Notes under the pieces: model-generated
What the model saw: only the letters and a program-made list of their open reading frames with translations
Told to the model about the DNA's origin: nothing
Database searches by the model: none
Origin: CAYVQE01 sp964633205
Lineage (GTDB): Bacteria; Myxococcota; B64-G9
DNA length: 11,495 nucleotides
Direction: 5' to 3'
NCBI GenBank assembly: GCA_964633205.1
Contig: CAZWFN010000176.1
Span: 1 to 11,495 of the forward strand
Program-made: the position numbers and the translations under genes
Shown: positions 6,866 through 11,495 of the stretch, in pieces
Numbering within the stretch: position 1 is the stretch's first letter
Layout of the letters: each line of letters opens with the position of its first letter

Positions 6866-7429
6866 ATGAAGTCCACCCACGGCAAGACCATGGTCCTGTT
6901 CTGCGCGCTGCTGCTGGCGCTGTCGCTGCTCGGCGGCTGCGGCGGCGACGGCGACCCGTGTCGAGACGTCGACTGCGGCGCCCACGGCAGCTGCGACGCC
7001 GGCAGCGGCGCCTGCGTCTGCGACACCGGTTACAGCGGCGCCGCCTGCACCGAGTGCGCCGCCGGCTACCACGCGGAGGGCGATGCCTGCGCAGCCGACT
7101 TGGAGATCGCCGGCGCCTGGGCCGACGACTGGGGCACCAGCCACGACATCGCCCAGGACAGCTGGACCATGGGCGACGACCTGTTCCACATCAGCCAGTT
7201 CGACAACGAAGCCGACTTTCTGGTGGCGCAGAACGATGCGGCCAACGCCTACAACCCCGACCTGTGGAGCCGCTTCGACTGGACCTGGCACGAGGACGAG
7301 CTGTACTACTGCCAGATCGCCTACGACGCGGCCGACGAGGCCACCGCGGCCGGCAACCAGGACGCCGACCGCAGCGACCTGGAAACCGGCTGCGCCGGCT
7401 TCGCCTGGTCGCTGCTGACGCCTCGCTGA
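6866..7429 (+). CDS. EGF-like lipoprotein of unknown function under a cobalamin riboswitch
   Basis: A 187-aa predicted lipoprotein. Residues 1-24 are a signal peptide with a good lipobox, LLGGC, and lipidated Cys25. Residues 32-75 are an EGF-like Cys-rich module: Cys32, 37, 43, 50, 52, 61, 64 and 75, with CGAHGSC and CVCDTGYSG phrases. Residues about 79-187 form a compact domain rich in Trp, Tyr, Asp and Asn: IAGAWADDWGTSH, QNDAANAYNPDLWSRFDWTW, LYYCQ and GCAGFAWSLLTP. Cys149 and Cys176 are the only cysteines in that domain and could form a disulfide. From memory this pattern recurs in small uncharacterised lipoproteins of other Gram-negatives, but I cannot name a family. The strong AGGAGGAG site fixes the start. 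Placement behind a dedicated B12 riboswitch suggests a role in corrinoid capture or in a B12-saving substitution; that is inference. It converges on the zinc-ribbon gene with 7 bases between stops. Confidence 0.88.
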   Translation: MKSTHGKTMVLFCALLLALSLLGGCGGDGDPCRDVDCGAHGSCDAGSGACVCDTGYSGAACTECAAGYHAEGDACAADLEIAGAWADDWGTSHDIAQDSWTMGDDLFHISQFDNEADFLVAQNDAANAYNPDLWSRFDWTWHEDELYYCQIAYDAADEATAAGNQDADRSDLETGCAGFAWSLLTPR

Positions 7430-7436
7430 TTCCGGC

Positions 7437-8519
7437 TCAGGCGGGCTGCTGCTCCCAGTCGCCGAGCCTGGCCGTCAGCTCGCTGAACAGCTCGCCCAGC
7501 TTGGGGTTGACGCTCTTCATGTGATCGAGCTGGCCCAGCGCTTGCTGGATATCGCCGGCCGGCAGGTGGCCGATGGCCCGCTGCAGGTAGCGGAACACGG
7601 TGTCGGCCGCCGGCGGCTCGCCGCCCATCAGCGCCGGCGACAGGGCCAGATTGATGGCGGTCATGGCCAGCACGCTGTCGTCCTGCAGGCTGGCCTTGAC
7701 CGCGGCGAAGCTGGACAGCAGGGCCTCGACCTGGGGGTCCTCGGCCGAGACCGAGACCCGGCCGCCGCAGAAGGGGCACTGGCCGCCCTCGATGGTGGTC
7801 GAGTCGATGGGCGCGCCGCAGTTGGCGCAGGTGGTGTCGGCGCCGGCCTCGGTGGCGCCCAGCAGCTCGACCTGTATGGTGCGCATGGCGTCGGCCGGGA
7901 TCATGGTGCCCAGGCCCTGCAGCGCGGTGCGCACCGTGTCGCGGGCCGACTCCGCCGGATCGGGCCTGTCCATCTGCTGCGGATAGTCCGGGTGGTCGAA
8001 CAGCAGCCGGTTGCATTCGATGCGCGCATCCAGGTAGGCCCGGGCCGTCTCGACCGGGTCGGCCCCGGAGTACAGGCCGGACAGGGTGTCGGCGGCCCGC
8101 TTCTCGGCGGCGCTGAGCTCGGGGTCGAAGTTGCACAGCTCGGCCACCGCGATGGTCTCCTTGATCCAGCCGCGCAGCGCCTGGCCCGCGCGGCGGTCCT
8201 CCGGGATGAAGCTGGTGTCGACCAGCGGCTGCAGGGCGTAGAACTCCTCGGCCGTCGCCCGCCAGGCCTGGCGATCGCCGGCTTCCTTGGTCTGCTGCAT
8301 CTGTTCGGCCAGCGCGGTCCAGCGCTGCTCGGTCTTGGTGGGGTTGAGCGCGCGGCGCAGCGCGTCGCGGGTGCGCTGCTCCACGGTCTCGGGCTCGAAG
8401 AACTGATCGGTCTCGATGGTGACGTAGGCGCCGCAGAAGTCGCACAGCACCACGATGGCGTCGTCCAAAGCGTCCTTGGGCGCACCGCACTTCTTGCACT
8501 TGATCTGGCGGGTCAGCAT
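7437..8519 (-). CDS. Protein with two zinc ribbons, function unknown
   Basis: A 360-aa soluble protein with no signal peptide or membrane segment. An N-terminal zinc ribbon uses Cys8/Cys11 and Cys26/Cys29 (KCKKCGAP ... VLCDFCGAYV). A second lies near the middle with Cys231/Cys234 and Cys248/Cys251 (TTCANCGAP ... GQCPFCGGRV). Between them (about 45-215) is a mostly helical, charged region, and after them (about 262-360) another helical stretch. The start is supported by AGGAGGA with an 8-base spacer. Such ribbons serve protein or nucleic-acid contacts in many families, so the function cannot be named. It is 94 bases downstream of the helicase on the same strand and might be co-transcribed with it. 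Confidence 0.82.
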   Translation of the reverse strand: MLTRQIKCKKCGAPKDALDDAIVVLCDFCGAYVTIETDQFFEPETVEQRTRDALRRALNPTKTEQRWTALAEQMQQTKEAGDRQAWRATAEEFYALQPLVDTSFIPEDRRAGQALRGWIKETIAVAELCNFDPELSAAEKRAADTLSGLYSGADPVETARAYLDARIECNRLLFDHPDYPQQMDRPDPAESARDTVRTALQGLGTMIPADAMRTIQVELLGATEAGADTTCANCGAPIDSTTIEGGQCPFCGGRVSVSAEDPQVEALLSSFAAVKASLQDDSVLAMTAINLALSPALMGGEPPAADTVFRYLQRAIGHLPAGDIQQALGQLDHMKSVNPKLGELFSELTARLGDWEQQPA

Positions 8520-8613
8520 GCCGGCATCCTCCTGTTCGGGCTGAATGCTCGGAGTGTAGCCCCGCCGGCCGGCGAATGGAAGACCGGGCTCTCGGCCTTG
8601 TCGATTCTGTCGT

Positions 8614-9934
8614 CTAGCCGGTGCGGCGACCCGAGCGCGGCCGCCGCCTGCGGGGCGCCCTGGACCGGCCGGGTGGGGCCGCCGGCTGGCGGGCCCGCCG
8701 GGTTTGCCCGGACCGATGGCCGGCGCCTCTTCCGTCTCGCTGGGTCGCAGTGCTTCGGGGCTGGGCCCGCATGGCTTCCGGGCTGTGGTGGGCGTGATCG
8801 GTGTTGACCGGGATGGACTGTCCGATCAAACGCTCGATGGCGCGCAGATCCTCGGCCTCGCTGGCATCGCAGAAGGAGATGGCCACCCCGCCGAGGCCGG
8901 CTCGACCGGTGCGGCCGATGCGGTGGACGTAGACCTCGGGCTCATGGGGCAGATCGTAGTTGAACACGTGGCTGATTTCTTCCACATCGATGCCGCGCGA
9001 GGCCAGGTCGGTGGCCACCAGGATGCCGTTGGTCCCCGCGTGGAATCCGGCCAGGGCCTTGCGCCGGGCGTTTTGCGACTTGTTGCCGTGGATGGCCGCG
9101 GCCTCGATGCCGGCCCGGTCGAGCTGCTTGACCAGCCGGTTGGCCCCGTGCTTGGTGCGGGTGAAGACCAGCACCCGCGACATGCCCGGCTGCGCCAGCT
9201 GTTCGATCAGCAGCCTGGGCTTGTCCCGGCGGTCGACGAACAGCACGCTCTGGTCGATCTTGTCCACGGTGGCCGTCGGCGGGTTGACCTCCACCCGGAC
9301 GGGGTCGTCGAGAAAGGCGCCGGCCAGTCGGGTGATGTCCGGCGGCAGGGTCGCCGAGAACAACAGGTTCTGGCGCCGCGCGGGCAGCAGCCGCAGGACC
9401 TTGCGGATGTCGTGGATGAAGCCCATGTCCAGCATGCGGTCGGCCTCGTCCAGCACGAAGTGCTCNNNNNNNNNNCACCGGCTCCACCCGGCCCAGATCG
9501 ATGAAGCCCTGGCCCACCAGATCCAGCAGGCGCCCGGGCGTGGCCACCAGGATGTCGACGCCCCGGCGCAAGGTCGCCACCTGGGGCTTCTGCTTGATGC
9601 CGCCGAAGATGACCGCATGGCGCAGCTCCAGCTGGCGTCCATAGGCCGCGAAGCTGTCATCGATCTGGGCCGCCAGCTCGCGGGTCGGCGACAGCACCAG
9701 GGCGCGGATGGCCGGCTTGCCCCGCCCGGCCGGCCGTCGCGCCAGCAGTTGCAGCAGGGGCAGGGCGAAGGCCGCGGTCTTGCCGGTGCCGGTCTGGGCA
9801 CAGCCGAGCACGTCGCGGCCGGCCAGCAGCAATGGGATCGACTGGGTCTGGATGGGGGTGGGTTGGGTGTAGTTCTCACGGGCCACGGCCTTGAGCAGCG
9901 GCGGGATCAGCTCGAGTCGTTCGAAAGTGTTCAA
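8614..9934 (-). CDS. rhlE: RhlE-type DEAD-box RNA helicase, interrupted by an assembly gap
   Basis: An ATP-dependent RNA helicase of the RhlE group, expected to act in ribosome assembly or RNA turnover. Before the gap: Q motif PTPIQ (25-29), Walker A AQTGTGKT (46-53), Ia PTRELA (83-88), GG, and Ib TPGR (132-135). After the gap: VLDEADRMLDMGF, SAT (LLFSATLP), VLVFTRTKHGAN, IHGNKSQ, VATDLASRGIDV and HRIGRTGRAG. A basic, Arg-rich tail of about 60 residues follows, common in this group. The start is a TTG at 9932-9934: the protein then begins as RhlE does (NTFERLEL), and GGAGAGG lies 5 bases upstream. The frame is open further upstream, but that part looks non-coding. The two halves are in different frames because the ten N are not a multiple of three; this is an assembly artefact, not a natural frameshift. 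Confidence 0.9.
9466..9475. other. Assembly gap (10 N)
   Basis: Ten N in the helicase gene, directly before the DEAD motif. The flanking protein reads GRVEPV before and EHFVLDEADR after; E. coli RhlE has VEILVLDEADR here without extra residues. So nothing need be missing: GAG occurs on both sides and about nine flanking bases look redundant, suggesting overlapping or erroneous contig ends joined by a placeholder. Confidence 0.97.
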
Positions 9935-10277
9935 TGCGTCCTCTCCGCAGGCGCCGACAAAGGGCCTGCGCATCATCCTGGTCGCGGTTTCCGTGTTCGC
10001 TCTGAACGGCCGGGTGGGCCGCTGGGACTGAACGCCGTTCAAACGGGAAACGCCGTCAATGGGGAGTTGCTCAGTCTGCAACCGGTCCGCTGATGATTAG
10101 CACCTGCGACGCGAGAAGTAAAGCACGAAACGGCTCGCGGCCCGTGCGGCCATGCCGGCCCGAGAGCCCGATCCCTGCCAGCACGGCAGCTGCACCATGG
10201 AAGGCCCGGGCTGCTCCTACATGAGCTGGGAAAGCGAACTAAACGACATCCAGTGCTGGTAGAGCGGAATCGCGCGG
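9935..10277. other. Intergenic region between PAS kinase and helicase (343 bases)
   Basis: No convincing gene. On the minus strand it would carry the 3' end of the kinase transcript and the leader of the helicase. It holds a direct repeat AACGCCGT twice within about 30 bases (near 10031-10056), and a GC-rich complex inverted repeat near 10133-10171 (GGCTC ... GAGCC on the minus strand, followed by GTTTCGTGCTTTACTT) that might terminate the kinase transcript. A 36-codon Cys-containing plus-strand frame (10152-10262) has no ribosome site. No promoter is clear enough to call. Confidence 0.5.
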
Positions 10278-11450
10278 CTACCCTGCCTCCGGCAGCAGCA
10301 GTTCGACGCCGGCGCCGCCGGCCGGGCGGTTGTAGAGCCGCAGCGAGCCGCCGAGCTGCTCGGCGATGCGCTGCACGATGGCCAGGCCGAGGCCGGTGCC
10401 GCCCTGGGTGCGGGAGTAGAAGGGCTGGGTGGCCTGCTCCAGGTCCCTGACCGAGAAGCCATGGCCGGCGTCGTGGACGCGATAGCGCACCCAGCTTTGC
10501 GCCCCCAGCTGCTGCAGATCAACAAATACTGTAACATGGCATCCACTGTTGCTGTGTAGCAAAGCGTTATGCAACAAGTTTCGCAACGCCATGGCCAGAG
10601 TGTGGCTTTCGGTTGCCACCTTGCCACAAGCGGCCGCGAGCTGCAGCTGGATCTCGATACCGCGCTCCGCGGCCAGCTCGCGCAGGCCGTCGACCGCCTC
10701 TTGGACGGCGCCGGTGGTGGCGGTGGGCTCGTCCGCGGGCTGTAGTGGGCGAGCATAGCTGAGCAGGTCCTCGACTAGCCGCTCCAGTTGGCGGGTGGAG
10801 CTCTGCAGGTGTTCGCAGAAGGGGCGGGCTCCGAAAACGTTGCCGAAACGCTCGGCGAAGGAGTCGACCAGGGCGCTGAGCGCTTGCAGCGGGTTGCGCA
10901 GCTCGTGGGCCAGCCCGGCCACGAACAGCATGAAGGCCGAGCGGGCCACGGTGTCGTTGGCGCCGGGCGCGCATTCGGCGTTCCGTTCGCGGTCCACGCC
11001 GACAAAGGCCAGCGGGCGGCCGCGGTCGTCGCTGACCAGCGAGATACAGGTCTCGGCCACGAAGGTCGAGCCGTCCTTGCGCCGTTGGACATAGCTGCCC
11101 GACCAGTGGCCGCGCTCGAACACCCGCTGCATGCGTTGCCGCTCGGCCGCGTTCTGCTCCGGTGCGACGATGAAGGTGATATCGCGACCGAGGGCTTCTT
11201 CGGCCCGGTAACCGTAGAGCCGCTCAGCCCCAGCGTTCCAGAAGATCACCTTGCCCTCGAGATCGGTGGCCACCACCGAGTCCTGCATGGCAGCCAGCAT
11301 GCGTTGGGTGAAGTGCCGCTGGTCCTCTGGCTGTCGAACCAGGTCCCGCGCTTCATCTCGATCGACCGCGTTCGCGCCGTCAGAGCCCTTGGCAAAGTAG
11401 CCCGAGACCAGCAATTGGCGCATCAGATGCCGCTGCAGATCCACCCGCAT
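10278..11450 (-). CDS. Soluble PAS-domain sensor histidine kinase
   Basis: A 390-aa cytoplasmic kinase without receiver or membrane helices. Residues 1-45 are an uncharacterised, polar N-terminal segment. A PAS domain covers about 46-158 (MLAAMQDSVVATDLEGKVIFWNAGAERLYGY is its core; VQRRKDGSTFVAET follows). HisKA carries His182 in GLAHELRNPL. The ATPase domain has Asn291/Asn295 (NLLHNALLHS), G1 DAGHGF (327-332), F box QPFYSR (342-347) and G2 GGTGLGL (350-356). The ATG at 11450 has GAGCGAGG just upstream. An in-frame GTG at 11477 and a frame open to the window edge leave a longer N-terminus possible. No response regulator partner is visible; input and output are unknown. Confidence 0.87.
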   Translation of the reverse strand: MRVDLQRHLMRQLLVSGYFAKGSDGANAVDRDEARDLVRQPEDQRHFTQRMLAAMQDSVVATDLEGKVIFWNAGAERLYGYRAEEALGRDITFIVAPEQNAAERQRMQRVFERGHWSGSYVQRRKDGSTFVAETCISLVSDDRGRPLAFVGVDRERNAECAPGANDTVARSAFMLFVAGLAHELRNPLQALSALVDSFAERFGNVFGARPFCEHLQSSTRQLERLVEDLLSYARPLQPADEPTATTGAVQEAVDGLRELAAERGIEIQLQLAAACGKVATESHTLAMALRNLLHNALLHSNSGCHVTVFVDLQQLGAQSWVRYRVHDAGHGFSVRDLEQATQPFYSRTQGGTGLGLAIVQRIAEQLGGSLRLYNRPAGGAGVELLLPEAG

Positions 11451-11495
11451 CGAAAGCCTCGCTCCATGCTCTCCCACATCGGAACTACGGGTCTT

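Noticed and set aside
6793..7524. A 243-codon plus-strand frame beginning at GTG 6793
   Set aside because: Beyond its first residues it is an Arg-rich out-of-frame reading of the lipoprotein gene. Only its start context is of interest, and that is reported separately.
1..11495. tRNA, rRNA, CRISPR arrays, insertion sequences or phage genes
   Set aside because: None seen on either strand: no spaced repeats, no transposase or integrase motifs, and no tRNA-like cloverleaf recognised by eye.

Overview
The window is GC-rich, coding-dense DNA from a Gram-negative bacterium. It encodes a TonB-dependent outer-membrane receptor, several predicted lipoproteins and soluble PAS histidine kinases. The style (EGF-like lipoprotein, orphan kinases, strong G/C bias at third codon positions) resembles Myxococcota/Desulfobacterota-type 'deltaproteobacteria', but that is an impression and no marker gene settles it. 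A run of ten N at 9466-9475 inside a gene shows this is a draft scaffold.

Left part (1-4580, minus strand): a cobalamin (B12) uptake operon. A promoter candidate (4552-4580) and a cobalamin riboswitch (4385-4538) lead into three closely spaced genes: a predicted surface lipoprotein (336 aa), a BtuB-like TonB-dependent receptor (730 aa) and a YncE/BtuG-like beta-propeller lipoprotein (368 aa). The ribosome binding site of the first gene lies in a hairpin just after the riboswitch, so B12 probably represses translation. The set recalls the Bacteroides arrangement, where surface lipoproteins (BtuG, BtuH) capture B12 for BtuB.

Middle (4622-7429): a soluble hybrid histidine kinase (minus strand) sits between this riboswitch and a second, nearly identical one on the plus strand (6601-6760). 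The second riboswitch precedes a 187-aa lipoprotein made of an EGF-like Cys-rich module and a conserved-looking C-terminal domain of unknown function. The two riboswitches share the same downstream hairpin, and one base pair in it has changed in a compensatory way. The uncharacterised lipoprotein is the best candidate for something new: a B12-regulated, possibly B12-binding, envelope protein.

Right part (7437-11495, minus strand): a two-zinc-ribbon protein of unknown function (360 aa), a RhlE-type DEAD-box RNA helicase interrupted by the assembly gap, a 343-base intergenic stretch, and a PAS histidine kinase whose 5' end lies near the window edge. These look like ordinary housekeeping or regulatory genes with no visible tie to B12.

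Working model: when B12 is scarce both riboswitches allow expression. The receptor and its two surface lipoproteins, and separately the EGF-like lipoprotein, are then made to capture and import corrinoids. BtuC/D/F-type inner-membrane transport genes and TonB are not in the window.
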